Position numbers and translations under genes: made by a program. 64,000 bases of DNA, from contig JAVLUZ010000154.1 of NCBI GenBank assembly GCA_036768485.1, positions 38,874,447-38,938,446 of the forward strand, written 5' to 3'. Below the pieces are notes generated by a model. The model had not been told where the DNA came from and searched no databases. It saw nothing but the letters and a program-made list of their open reading frames with translations. The stretch comes from Mermis nigrescens (taxonomy: Eukaryota; Nematoda; Enoplea; Mermithida; Mermithidae). Shown one piece after another: positions 13,701 through 25,123 of this stretch (the first letter of the stretch is position 1; each line of letters begins with the position of its first letter).

Positions 13701-16700
13701 GGAAAGCCTTTAGTTTGCAACAAAGTATGATTTTGCTAAAGCAATAATTATATTTACTTTGCGTGGTATACTTTTTTGTAAAAAATATGTGCATCATGTT
13801 ATACTGGTTCTTAAGTACATATGTACTGTCATATTTTATTAATTGAGGTTCTAGTTACGTTGCCTCTGGCTCTGTTGCAATGGCAATCCATCGAATTTGT
13901 TCCCGCGCTGCCGGAAACGAAATTAAAGGCTATAAATGCGTTGGGAGCTGGAATAATCGAAAAAGTAACGCAAGTGAAATTATAAAATGACAAGGGAAAA
14001 TGTGTAACAAAAGATATACATATATTGATAAAAATAAACGATAGTGCGCCAGTAAATCATTTTTTAATAAGGTGATGTAAAGCGCTTCATGTTCAGGCTT
14101 TAAATTTATTTTTCTTAGTTTCTACGGTCCTGAAAATAAAATTTTATCGTGTAATTAGTTTGTTTGGTGATAATGTTGTTGCCTAATGAAAGGTGAAAGG
14201 ATTTCTTTGTATTATAAATATTAAACATTATTTTATTGTGTACTACATATTTTGAATATTTATGTATCGGATCATAATTTTGTCTATAATATTTTTAAAT
14301 TAAATATTATTGTTTCCGTATAATCTTTGTTCTTATCAGTTTATAATATGTTCTCCCTTTGTTCAATTATGATCCTTGGCTAGCTTGTTTTTGTCATATT
14401 TTAATTTGATGAAATAAGTACGTTCCAACTTCCAAGTTAATTACTTCCATCATTCTTCCGGTTGCCAGTATCCCATTGCCTTTTCAATTTGTACTAAGGT
14501 TGCTTTGAAGTTTTCTACAAAATTTTGGCATTGCACCAACGGAGCCGATTATTTTGGCAATGTGCCGGATACGGAAGAAGACAAAAATTTGTTTACGATA
14601 TTTTACGATTTTTCGGCTAAAGTATGTTTCAGCAGTATGTGATTATAAGTACAGATGATTGAGATAGAGCGTATTATTTGTCAGTAATTCATTTTTTGTA
14701 ATGTGACGTAAAGATTATTTATGAAAACGGTAGTTTTATATACGAAAAAGCCGAAAAAAACTTAAATTTTGGCTAAAGTTTCGAGAAGGGAGTTCGAAAT
14801 TATAAATTTTGAGGAATGGGCAATGGCAAATATTGAATAACTAGTAAATTCTAAAAACCCCTTTTTTACTTTTTAACATGGAGTAGGTACGCGTTTTACT
14901 TCTAATTTTTTAGGTATCAAATTTATTCAATTATTTTAGCACCCTGCTACCCAGGAATATAGCTACGTGCTGATGTCCTACTTGTGCGGCAAAGCTGCCA
15001 AGATGGTACGTTTTAAAAGCGACGAGGAAATAATCGACGTAGCAGTTCAGTCGCTTAGGCGGCTTTTTCCTGACCAGGTGAGATGAGTTGAGAAATGAGT
15101 CTGAAGGTTTCAGACATATGTACATAAAATGCGCATTTTATTTTAACTTATGTAGAATCTGTTATTTATTTTCCGACTAATAATGTATCTTTTACCTGCT
15201 GACTTGAAAAATTTTAGGTTATATGTACGTTAAGAGTTGCTCCTGGTACAATCAGTGTTTTTTTGTATTCGGCAAAGATTTTTCCTGATGTACATAGACT
15301 TTTGGGGACCGTATTTATATATATGCACAAAGATTTTTGGGAAGACAAAAACTGCAAGAAAGGTTTAAAATTCGCAAAATTTTCGGCGCTCCGCGCTGAA
15401 ATGAGTAATTGTGTGTTTTAGATATCTTTATAATGTCAGAAATTGCATTTTGAAAGGAAAAATGTCAAATTTTCCAGCGCTTCGCGCCGTTTTGAGACGA
15501 TTATTAGTGATTTTTACCCTCAGAAATCCAGAAATTAGCTAAAATACACTACTAAAGGTCGAACATCTGTTTTTGCCACACTAAAATCGCTACTGTACCA
15601 TAGTACCCGAAAATTTGTGTGTACAAAATGTACAAAGACTTTTAGGAAGCATCTTTGTACATGTACAAACGGACCTTGTACAAAAAAACACTGGTTACAA
15701 TCTGTGTATTATTTTAGCTTTACTCTTAATTTCGCATTATTTCATTTTATTCGTTAACGTCTCGTGCCTCGGACACGCCTCTGCCTTTTGCATTCGCTCA
15801 GAATTTAATGTCCGAAAAGGCCAAAAAACTTATACTTTTGGCAGAAGTTTGTAGTTTGTCAGGCAAAACGTTAGGCAACTGCCAAAACTTGAATTATCAA
15901 ATGTAATTTTCCATATTGCATGCGTTACTTTGTTATTTTTGTTGTCTTATGTCGTGTCATGTTTTTTTGTGTTTGGTATATTGTCAGATTCGGGTTATTT
16001 TTTGTTTTTTGTCACGTATTTTGTTTAAATCATCTTTTCACTCAAGTCTTTAGATTTATTAGTGTAGACTGTCTTCGGTGTCCGCGCGCTAACTGGCGAC
16101 AAATTCAAAATTGACAAAAAGTTTTTACTTTTTTGTTGTTTTTTTTAATTTTCATCTTTTGTTGACGGTTTTTTATAACTTATTTCCTTTTTTCAAAGGA
16201 TGTTCCGGAGCCGGAAAATTATTTGGTGACTCATTGGTGGGAAGATCAGTGTTCGGGAATGTCGTACAGCTTTATCAAAGTCGGCTCGTCTGGCTCAGAC
16301 TATGACGTCATGGCGGAGGAAGTGAACAAGAAGGTCTACTTTGCAGGAGAGGTATAAATACACGCATAATGGTCCCTTTGGACAATTGAAAATAATTTAA
16401 AAATCAAAAAAGTGTTTACCTTCGTAGTGCTTAAAATTTTATTACGATTTGTAAAAAATTTGAAAGCATTTACAGAATCGGGGATTGGTCCACAGTTTTT
16501 TTGTACTCTGCAAAGATTTTTACTCGATGTACCTACAAAGACTATTCGGGACCGTCTTTGTTACATGTACAAAGATTTTTGGGAAGACAAAATTGCTAAA
16601 AAGGTCTAAAATTCTCAAACATTTTTAGCGCTCCGCGTCGAAATGAGTAATTGTGTGTTCTATATATCTTTATATTGGCAGAAATTGCATTTCAAAAGGA

Positions 16701-17830
16701 AAAATGTCAAATTTTTCGCGCTTCGCGCCGTTTTCAGACGATTACAATTGATTTTTGCCCTTAGAGACCCAGAAATTTGCTAAAATACACTACCAAAAGT
16801 CGAACAACTCTGTTTTTACCACACTAAAATCGCTACTGTACCATATTATAGTACCCAAAAATTTGTGTGTACAAAATGTACAAAGACTTTTGGGACCATC
16901 TTCGTACGTGTACAAACGGACCTTGTACAAAAAACACTAGAATGATCTCATTTTATCGATTCCAATACGATTTTGATTGTCGAAAAACCAAAAATGACGA
17001 TTCCTATTCGATGCCGATTTCTAAAATCTCATAATCAGCGATTCCATTTCTGATTAATCGAAACATCCTCTCACTTTTTTTGTACTGAAAGACCGCTAAA
17101 ACGATGTTTTTTATAATTTAACAGTCTTACGGTGGATATTTCGCGGAGTAAAATGCACCCCTGATCTTGTATGTTGATGATGGTGATGCCTGCTTTCGAA
17201 CCGCATCCTACAAAGCTAAACATTCAACGATTATAGATTCAATATTAGCAAAATTAAATTTATTACAATGTTTTATTCAGATTTGGAAAATGATAATTTA
17301 CTTTTTAGTTGATGTATGTACGAATGATGGTCGGTTTCGGTCCTTCCCTACATATACATATTATTTTTTCCTGTTGAAGTGCGGTCATTTCAAAAATTAT
17401 AGCTTTGCCAGGCTCGTTTCTCCGGGGCGAATGGGAGGGTCCGACCCCCCACCAATTCAGAAAAATCGGAAAAATAGGACCTATTAAACGTTACTTTGTG
17501 CTATTTTTGGCTTTTTTGGGCTTAGTCCCCTCCAAGAATTGGTGTTGTTCCCCAAATAGGACGGTCAGCTACGTGCCTGAGCTTTGCTGAAGTGAAAGAT
17601 GAATTATCCTTAACATTAACTGCGCGCTCTTTTACAAAATTAACATTTTTTCTTTTTGTTCTGGTTGACTTTCACCCTTTGCATACGGTCGATTCTTCTA
17701 CTTACTGAACTTTGCTATTCGTAAAATTATGTTTACTCTCAATTAGGCCACGAATCGTCATTTTCCTCAAACGATTACCGGCGCCTACCTCAGTGGTCTA
17801 AGAGAAGCTGCCAAAATCGCTGCCAGATGA
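1758..17830 (+). CDS. KDM1B: Lysine-specific histone demethylase 1B (LSD2-type), 14 exons, 5' end missing
   Basis: FAD-dependent demethylase expected to remove mono- and dimethyl marks from histone H3 lysine 4 in the nucleus. Exons: 1758-1881, 2126-2189, 7885-8058, 8277-8351, 8628-8762, 9920-10088, 10155-10213, 13071-13271, 13650-13724, 13848-13964, 14499-14621, 14940-15077, 16199-16351, 17747-17830. Phases agree at every junction and give 562 residues ending at TGA 17828-17830. Exons 1-3 encode the SWIRM domain ([22 protein letters not shown]). Exon 4 has the dinucleotide-binding [15 protein letters not shown]. Exon 5 has IGGRVWDD and VGRGAQ. Exon 8 has [14 protein letters not shown]. The exon 10/11 junction keeps the amine-oxidase lysine (GAGIIEK then VALKF). 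Exons 13-14 give [13 protein letters not shown] and [10 protein letters not shown]. The KDM1B-specific zinc-finger and CW exons are not seen and should lie upstream. All splice sites are GT-AG; the exon 10 acceptor is a weaker TTGAG. AATAAA at 18181 may be the poly(A) signal. Very sure of identity; boundaries come from homology recalled from the family. Confidence 0.95.
2379..2770 (+). mobile_element. MITE family B, copy in KDM1B intron 2
   Basis: Family B is a unit of about 400 bp: a G/C-run terminus ending CATACATGATCTTGG, the GC-rich hairpin motif, a TATTTTGTTCAATTT-like stretch, a GACGCGT segment, then a second terminus like CAGAATTCCTATGCTG. This copy carries those blocks in order, with the hairpin near 2570. 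Ends are approximate and no clean target duplication is visible. Confidence 0.6.
2885..3240. repeat. Diverged interspersed repeat (family J)
   Basis: Shares blocks such as an ACATTTTTGAA(G/C)ACAAAA segment and a run of TTTTTCAAAAAAGTGCC-like sequence with 27420-27830, and weaker similarity with 6760-7080. No termini or target duplication are resolved. ORFs on both strands here are short and look like chance. Confidence 0.35.
3271..6747. mobile_element. 3.5-kb composite element bounded by CCCGGGTA arrays
   Basis: Inverted ends TAGAGCTGCAC (3271) and GTGCAGCTCTA (6747) each lead straight into a cluster of palindromic CCCGGGTACCCGGG repeats (3299-3388 and 6673-6735). The interior has internal direct repeats: the stretch starting GTTTTCATGTAGAATTTACG near 3783 recurs near 5606, and the block near 4495 recurs near 5730. 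Four or more GC-rich hairpin motifs occur inside. A second element is nested at 3436-5283. No transposase is recognised. It lies in KDM1B intron 2. Confidence 0.6.
3436..5283. mobile_element. Nested 1.85-kb hAT-like element
   Basis: Termini are CAGTGATCGTAC and its exact inverse GTACGATCACTG. They are flanked on both sides by the identical octamer GTTGACAG (3428-3435 and 5284-5291), an 8-bp target duplication. The CAGTG end and 8-bp TSD are what the hAT superfamily shows. Internal ORFs are short and unrecognised, so it is non-autonomous. GC-rich CCCCGGTCGGGG-like segments sit just inside each end. Confidence 0.8.
6748..7884. other. Rest of KDM1B intron 2
   Basis: Contains a diverged repeat fragment (about 6760-7080, related to 27420-27830) and a second fragment with G-runs near 7200-7260. 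Nothing else is recognised before exon 3. Confidence 0.4.
8817..9258 (+). mobile_element. hAT-like MITE family A, copy 2
   Basis: 442 bp with inverted ends CAGTGTTTTTTGTA and TACAAAAAACACTG. The octamers AATGCAAT (8809-8816) and AATGTAAT (9259-9266) are a 7/8 target duplication. It carries two GC-rich hairpin motifs about 90 bp apart and subterminal TTGTACATGTACAA palindromes. It starts 54 bp after KDM1B exon 5. Confidence 0.88.
9267..9919. other. KDM1B intron 5 remainder, short unrecognised ORFs
   Basis: ORFs of 70-90 codons occur on both strands (9301-9525 plus, 9443-9712 plus, 9463-9678 minus). The minus one is rich in Lys, Arg and Ile and could be a transposon remnant, but I do not recognise it. 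Nothing else is identified. Confidence 0.3.
10290..10834. repeat. Unclassified repeat with GC-rich hairpin motif
   Basis: Contains TTTTTCGGCGCTTCGCGCC near 10458 and ends in a C-run followed by TACGCCCCTGCTTATGCATA, the style of termini seen in the other MITE families here. No paired end with a target duplication was found. Confidence 0.35.
10835..11239. mobile_element. 405-bp near-perfect palindromic element between TA dinucleotides
   Basis: From CAGTGGTCGCC to GGCGACCACTG the sequence reads almost identically on both strands, with arms of about 195 bp around a short centre near 11030-11045. It is flanked by TA on both sides (10833-10834 and 11240-11241), the target duplication of Tc1/mariner-type transposons. 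GC content is well above its surroundings. It would fold into one long hairpin. It lies in KDM1B intron 7. Confidence 0.85.
11333..11768 (+). mobile_element. hAT-like MITE family A, copy 3
   Basis: 436 bp with diverged ends (CACG at left, CACTA at right). Flanking octamers TTTCCTAC (11325-11332) and TTACCTAC (11769-11776) match at 7 of 8 positions. Internal order is as in the other copies, with more substitutions, so it is older. Confidence 0.82.
12415..12815. repeat. Unclassified interspersed repeat in KDM1B intron 7
   Basis: Starts near CGTATCTAGGGGTAGGGG and ends near GGATCATGGATACGTGCCTG, so the ends are partly inverted (GTATC...GATAC). A GC-rich hairpin motif lies near 12545. No clear target duplication was seen. 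Confidence 0.4.
15253..15693 (+). mobile_element. hAT-like MITE family A, copy 4
   Basis: 441 bp with ends CAGTGTTTTTTTGTA and TACAAAAAAACACTG, exact inverses. The octamers GGTACAAT (15245-15252) and GTTACAAT (15694-15701) match 7/8. It is the cleanest copy for defining the family. It lies in KDM1B intron 12. Confidence 0.9.
16491..16939 (+). mobile_element. hAT-like MITE family A, copy 5
   Basis: 449 bp, same internal order as copies 2-4. The octamers GATTGGTC (16483-16490) and GAATGATC (16940-16947) match 6/8, suggesting an older insertion. It lies in the last KDM1B intron, 139 bp after exon 13. Confidence 0.8.
17409..17579 (-). mobile_element. 171-bp hAT-like MITE family G, copy 1
   Basis: Begins CAGGCTCG and ends ACGTGCCTG. 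It is flanked by identical octamers AGCTTTGC (17401-17408 and 17580-17587). It is related, in opposite orientation, to 30957-31130: both contain the CCTATT and TTTGGGCTTAGTCCCC blocks. It is in the last KDM1B intron. Confidence 0.88.
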
Positions 17831-19046
17831 TTTTCCCTGTTGCTCCTTGTTTTATATATTTAATTTTATTGAACTCGCACCGACTTGTGATTTTGAAGAT
17901 TATCCTATCTTATGATTCTTATGTTTATTTCTAATGTATTTTTTATCGTATGCACATATGTACCTTTGTATGTATCTAATATTATTTATTCGTTTGCATA
18001 GTCTCGAAGATTGGCTGAACAAGGTAATGACTTTGACTCAGAATCGTTGCACAACACGGCTTTGTAATATTAATGCTATTTTTTGTGCTGTTAATACTCG
18101 TTGTATCTTGGAAGGTTCACATTTTATGATCAAAGATCAATTAACTTTACTTGAAATAATTTGGAACGAATCTTGAAGCAAATAAAAATAATTTCTGAAG
18201 AATAATAATTCACTTATTTTTCGTGCATATCTGCATTGTTTCTGTGGTCTCTGTGACGTTATTTTGCTACTAAGTGTCTCGTAGTCATTGTTATTTTTGT
18301 ATTCGTATGTAGGGCAAGTCAATGATGAATGTGTCCTCTTCGGTTTTTCTCGTTTTAAATAAAATTTTCTTCAATCCTTCGATTTCATACAATTTTTCGA
18401 TAGCTTCATTGCACCGTTTTTTTCTTGAAATAGTGACAAGCTCATTTGTAAATCAGCGTATAAAAGATGTTATAACCAGGTATGCGCGCATGTAATTCGA
18501 AGTCTAGACCAGACATGCACGTAGGGGGGTTCGGGTAGTCTAGACCCTCCCCAGAATGGAAAAATAAACAATTTTATGGGGAAAATGAGGCAAAACGAAG
18601 GCGAAGCATGAATGATAGATAGTTGGACATTTTCTTTAAGAGTGCATCAAAATGACGAGAAATTGTGTAATAATGTAGTTCTAACATTGTTTTTGCGCTT
18701 ATGCCAGTTTTTGAGGTCATTTCGGCCCAAAAAGGGTCAATTTTTGACCCCACCCAGACCGGCTGACTCCCTCCAAGACGGAGTGTCAAAAGTTCTATGA
18801 GGCTCTATTATGAAATTATTGTATGTAGGTAGTTTTTGTTATAGAAAAGTTTGTGACACAGAGTCGTTATCCTCATAAAATTTATTATTTGCAACTTCAC
18901 TGAGTTTTTAGGATGTCAATAATGTAATTTGGGTCATTGGATAACCGAAAATAGGACACCAACATCTAAATCGTAATTTTCAGTTTTCGTACGTAATAAA
19001 ATGTTTTATTAGTGCAGAAAAAGTTGCTCAAAGTTTAGACTAGGCT
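17831..19046. other. KDM1B 3' flank and VPS41 upstream region
   Basis: AATAAA occurs at 18181-18186 and 18358-18363; either could be the KDM1B poly(A) signal. About 18500-18800 is a repeat fragment with G-runs and CAGACCGGCTGACTCC, similar to the region near 45960-46170. I see no further exon. Confidence 0.4.
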
Positions 19047-19074
19047 TATGCTTGTACTAGCTCGTGTGCGCGCG

Positions 19075-19356
19075 ATGTCAGATTTTGTAGGTTTGGTAGA
19101 AGTAGATGGGCAAGCAAATCTGGTCTGGTTTGTAAGGAGAGACATGGACGGAATACGCTTGGGTGCATTTTAAACGTGATGAGAGCAAAAACTACGAGTA
19201 CAGTTTTGCATGTAGAAAAAATGAGTGATTCTTAGGACGCTCGTAGGATAAGTAACTATTTTATGATCACCTTGAAAAAAACGTACCTAACGTGCTTTTT
19301 AGGAACGGAACGACTTGAAAACCAGAATTTACGGCATGTCTAAGTTAGATGCATAA
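19075..19356 (+). CDS. Possible 36-residue small ORF in two exons abutting VPS41
   Basis: ATG at 19075 opens 19 codons to a good donor (TTT|GTAAGG at 19131/19132). A strong acceptor with CTAAC branch-like sequence and a T-run ends at AG 19302. Joining 19075-19131 to 19303-19356 stays in frame and stops at TAA 19354-19356, touching the VPS41 ATG (TAAATG). An in-frame upstream ATG at 19048 would add nine residues. The peptide ends RIYGMSKLDA and is not recognised. Alternatively 19303-19356 is only VPS41 5' UTR with a six-codon uORF (ATG at 19336), or the acceptor is used for trans-splicing. Coding potential is unproven. Confidence 0.3.
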
Positions 19357-22300
19357 ATGGCTGTCACTGAAGCCTTGACTGAAGAAGAATACGAAGAATT
19401 GTGCGAGCCGAAGTTCAAATATAAACGTATTCAAAACGATTTGGCCAAGATTTTTGCCAATGATGCGGCCAGTTGCATGGCCGTCCATTCTAAATTTTTG
19501 GCTGTAGGCAAGTAAAATGAATTCGGAAGTTTTTATTAATCAACGGTTATTGTATTACAGCTGCATGTGATTTATGCAATGAAAGCGCTGACGACTTGAA
19601 CGCAGGCAGAATATTCTGGCAACAGGATTTAAAACTAAAATAATAGATAACGAATGTTCATCAAACCTCTAGATGCTCGTTTATGAATTGTTTAGAATTA
19701 TTTATTAAAAGTATTTTGGCTTAAATATCTCATTTTGGCGCTATTGGAGCATTGATGGGAATAACCGTGGTTGATTCCCCTATTGTCAGAATCATCAACT
19801 TTTGTTTAAGAGTAAATTTTTGCGCTTACATTTTTTCTTGCTACCTCAGATTCGTGTAGAAATAGCTTGCATCAAAAATAGTCTTTTATCTCCTAATTTA
19901 ATGGTAAAAATTTTAAATCTGGACATCGCCGAAACGTAGCATCCGTAAGAAAGTATATAGTGGTTTAAATACATTCTCAGGAACGCAACGCGGGCGGGTA
20001 TACGTATTTGATCACGCTGGTAATAAGATCGCTGGCAATAATATTCCACCTCATGCCGTTGATGTCAATCAGATAAGCGTCGATCGGGCGGGCGATTATC
20101 TGGCAAGTTGCTCAAATGATGGCAAAGTTGTGATATTTGGCTTATGTGGCAATGAGCACGGCCAGGTGGTAAGCGAATGTCACATGGCGTTGCATTTTTG
20201 CATTATTTGACGCCAGTTTAATTTGCTTTTTAAAGTTGCAATGTGCAAGAAGGGATAATTTTGTACCTATCTGAATATGTGCAATTGGTTTGAATTTGAA
20301 TTTTATAAAAATCGCAGCAAAGAATGGAAGTTTGTAATTATTGTTCAAATGTATACGTGCATAACTTTTACAAACCCCCTACCGACCCTGAGCTATCTAC
20401 CACTGTCAGTTCACTAGATTATTGATAGATCGTATTATCGCATTTCTACAACGTAATGTTAATTTTTTACAATTTTTCAATTTGTTACATATCTATTGTA
20501 CAGTTTATTACAATACGTTTTGATTCGATTTTGCCACTATGCTTTATAATATACAGCTTGACTTTCATTTTAAAATGAATCTAAATCATATACCTACTGA
20601 TACATCGCTTAGTAAATGTAATTATTATCAATTCTTCTCGTACACACTTTATCATTAAACTGGACTTTCAGGTGTCCACTGACAGGCCAATTAAAAGCGT
20701 TGCCTTAGATCCAGAATTCGGACGCTCCGGTTCGAGTCAAACATTTGCTATCGGCGATCGGTGTTTGACTTTACACGAGAAAGGAATTTTGGGAGTCACT
20801 AAGCACAGTTTAGCCTATGACGGCAATGAACGCGACGGTTGGATTCATAATTTATCCTGGCATGGTAAACACTAACATACGTATTAAAGTGGAATAGAGA
20901 ATCCCCACAAAACGTCGGTTATATCGTATTGTATGACATTAAAATTTTACTACATATGAGAATAATCTTATTCATCCCGTCAAAGATGATAATCAGAAAG
21001 CACATCCGTAAACTTAGGCCCGTATGCACAAAGGCCGATTAGCGTTAATCGGAGATTAAACTACAAATTTGATCTCCGATTAAATTTATCGGTATGCACA
21101 AAGGCCGATTAGTGGTAATCGGCGATTCGGTTAATCGGAGATTTTAATCCTACCCCTCCCCAGGTTTAAACGCCGATAAGTGTGAGTTTCTTTCGTTTTG
21201 TGAGCCAGTTGGTTTCTGGTTTCTTTGATTATGGACGTTATTGACTTTCTTGACGATTTGGACGAAAATTATGACGAAAATTTTGAAAACGTGATTCCAT
21301 GGAGGGTATTTTTGGAACGAGCGAATCCGCTAGAAAGTTACGCTGATGATAAATTTTGGTCGCAATACAAGTTGAACAAAAACAGCGCTAGGGAATTAAT
21401 CAATTTACTTGAAAGCTTTGCTGCGATCTTTCCCGTTAGGATTCGCTTTGAAAATTTCTTCAATAGCACCCCATGCCTTGCTTTTAGCAGTCGCCGTTTT
21501 TGAATCCGTTTTTTTATTTTCGATAATTTCAGCTTTCTCGGAAGCGCATTCAAAGAGAAATTCGATTTTTTCATTGTCACAATTTTACATTCTTTCGCGA
21601 AGTTTATTACTGATGTCCATTTTTCGCAGTTTTAATTAATGCGATCAAATATGACAAAAAATTTCAAAACTACAGCTTCCACCCAACCTGTTTTTACTTT
21701 TGTGCTTTTATCAATCCTGTCCAGGCATGCCAAAAAAATAACCGATTCAAACAGAAAAATAGATACTCGTTTTTTTACCTACTGGACTTGTCCAGTACCC
21801 GAAATTCCAATCAAAATTGTTGTTAATCGGCGTTTAATCGACGATTAAAAATTTAATCTGCGATTAGTCAATCGGCCTTTAATCGGCGTTTGTGCATACG
21901 GATTTTAATCGGTCGTTAATCTCCGATTGATTAATCTACGATTAGCCTTAATCGCCGATTAAATTTATCGGCCTTTGTGCATACGGGCCTTAGGGTTCGG
22001 ACCTTTTTTTGCAAGCCAAATGCGAAAATGATCAATTAGCCGCCAATATGAAATGTCATTGTGAGCATATATGTAAAATGTATCCATGCATTTTTTAGTG
22101 ATTTTTAGAACATTTTGACTTGTTTTGTCTTTTTTATTGCTAAAACTACAAGAATTCGTCAAAAAATTTTACCTTAAAAATCGTTCCAACTACCTTTCAA
22201 GCGTAATATGAATAAACTGAACAGAAATGTATGTATTAGTCTGGAAAATTCCGCCACCTTTACTACTTTTATCTCCAGCGATTGTGAAGAAAATGTGCGA

Positions 22301-25070
22301 TAGCTGAAAATTGCAAACTAATGAATAATAATCTTTCTGTTTTTCGGAAGAATCATTGAACATTGCGCTTTGTTACATTTTCCAACATTACGATTTATTA
22401 CTTTTGCGTATGTCAACATAGAGATTTATTACTTAAACATGAAGTTCTTATGCAAAATAGCTGCTGAAAACTGCCACCTAGTCTAATTTATTTAATTGTA
22501 TTTCATTGAATTTTTAAATATTAGATACCTTTTCACAGGCGTCTACATTCTGTTTGTCAACGAAACGGGCGTTCGCTTGTTCGACAGGAGCCAAAAGCTT
22601 ATAATCACTCACGTGACTAGACGCCATGATTTGACTTTACGCTGCGAATTATATCCCGCTCGCTTGATCTGGTTCGACGATCGTAATTTCGCTATCGGCT
22701 GGGCCGATAGGGTTTCTGTATGTTCCATCAAAGAGAATAAAAATGCCACCTCTTTCGGTATGTAATCATATATGATCTTGAAGGGAGATTTGAGAGGTCA
22801 AGAAATGCTTTCACCCCTCCTCAGAAACCCCCCCCCAGAATTCGCGATTTTATTTGAGCATTGAGTCCGTTTCTGACGCGTGAAACGTTATACTTTCAAA
22901 TGCATCCTAATTTCATTTCTTGCTTGGAAATAACTTAAATATATTAAAATGCCTTGAAAAGCTTTTTTGTCATAAATTGGGGAATAATGCAGAATGTCAA
23001 CTTTTTGGAGTTGGCCGACTCCGAACAGGATGTTCATATGCTATGCGCTTTTCGTGTTTTCTTTATTGTCAGCCTTAATAGATTTAAATTGAGTTGAAAA
23101 AGGCAAACAACGCTAAAATTTCCAATGTTTCGCGCCGGTTCAGTAAGCTAATGTCATTTCCTTTTGCAAAACTTCTGTTTGCATTCAGAAGTTTGAATCA
23201 ACCAAAATTTAATAGTAGGTACAAACTCAAATTTATTGTGAAAATTTTTTTGTATAAGTTCCAATTTATCTTTAAAAAGCCTTCAAATTCAATTCAAAAT
23301 GTTAGGAAAGTTCGCAGCATTCCCCTGCGGTTCGCACCCGTTCTATTTTCCGAACTATATCTTACCTGTCATTTAAAAGACCGCAAATCCGACTTGAAAA
23401 CGTCAATAGGTCAAAAATTTTCGATGCTTGGTGCCGTATTAATGATCTCTTTTATCTTTTATAGTTACTAGGGATGCATAAATTTGACGAAGGTACATTA
23501 TAGGTAAAGGTCAAAAAGGCAGTTTATACTAAAATTACTAAAATTTTACTAAAATTACCAAAAATTAATCTCAATATAAAAAATACTCCAATTTATTACA
23601 TAAGTACAGAACAAACAAAGATTTTCAGGTACCACCTTTGTACACGTGGATAAAGGACTTTGTACCAAAAAAATGACCACAATTTACTATATGACCATTC
23701 CTGGATTACCGTTTTGGCCACCTCTACTATGTCCATGCATGATGTACATATTAAGCAATTTAATTTTCATTCCATTTCGGACCCTTGACGCTCGCATCCA
23801 AAGCCGTTTCCATCAACAATAAATTCGTTGAAATACGATACATGTGGGAATTGAAGAATTACTACGTCTCTGGTCTGTCCTATACAACAACGCAGCCTAC
23901 TGCCATTGGTTCTAAAAGTAGTTCGCTGAATGAAACGAATTACGATTGGCAAGAGCTTGTGCTCTTTTGTGTTAACAAACAAGCAAATACTGCTGGTGAA
24001 TTTCATTGGGATTAGCGTTAGATTATTGCATCCGCTCAAGAACTTGAGGACTTTTTATATAGGCCTTGATCCTCAGAATGAAAAATAGGAAATTTTCTCG
24101 GTAAATTAGAGCGAATTGAAGCCTACAAATGGATTAAAATCTAAAATTTCCCGTAAAAGTGCCTGAATATGATTAGAAACTGTGGATTAACATAGTTTTT
24201 ATATGGTTCTCTTTTTATTCAACGTGCATACATTACCTTTTTTGGGTTTATTTAGCGCAGTTTCTCTTTTTTCTTATCATGTCTTCCATCATTTGAGCAT
24301 TTTCTGACATGCAAAGCGTTGGAATTCTGGGAGGAGGGTGAAATTCGAAGTGCCTTTTTGGGCTTTAAAATCAAGGACACGCGTCAGAAACATCCCTTTT
24401 GACGTTTCTGACGATGCTTCATCTTTAGGAAACTTTCGAATGAATCAAAGAAATTCGAACAAATTGAACAAAATACAGTCAAAATGAGTATATGACGCGG
24501 AGCGCCAAAAATTTGACATTTTTGAGCAAATAGATAGCTAATAACACTTAAAACAGTACATTTGTTTACGATTTTTTGGACATGTTGGGAAACTTTTGTA
24601 AAAATGCGAATCCTGAGGATAAAAAAATTTGGGGGAGGGTAAAAACTTCTGGGGTTGAAACCCCCAAGATCATATATGCTTAGTCTGTATCTTATTTTAT
24701 ATTTATTTTTTTTTTGCTTGTGCGTTTTTGCTGAAGTCGATGGAGAAGTGGCAAATTCAGTAAATGGTGACCAGTCTGTGCCTGGTCTAGATGTTTGCTC
24801 AACGGATTATCAGCCCCGAGTTATGTTACTTGAGCCGTTATCATTCGAAAAATACGCCCTGTTAAACGAAGATATAATACAAATGAATAAAGTAGCCGAA
24901 AAACCTCCATTGTGTCATCAGTATCACTTGGCCGGCATTGGCGACGAAAATTTGTATTTTATATTAAGCGCCCATGATATGATACAGGTTAATATTTCAG
25001 ATTAAATGGTATAATTGCCGGATTTTCTATTTTTTTAAGATTTCATGAACTGACATCTTAGCGTTTTCTC

Positions 25071-25123
<53 letters not shown>

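Noticed and set aside
19561..19642. Possible VPS41 exon after TATTACAG at 19560
   Set aside because: Stops in the needed frame and no WD40 similarity; exon 1 joins 19981 in phase.
23779..23803. Exon 5 of VPS41 starting at 23779 through a TTTCG|GA junction
   Set aside because: This would need a CG acceptor. A canonical CCAAAG acceptor at 23803 gives the right phase and keeps the conserved NNKFVEI segment.
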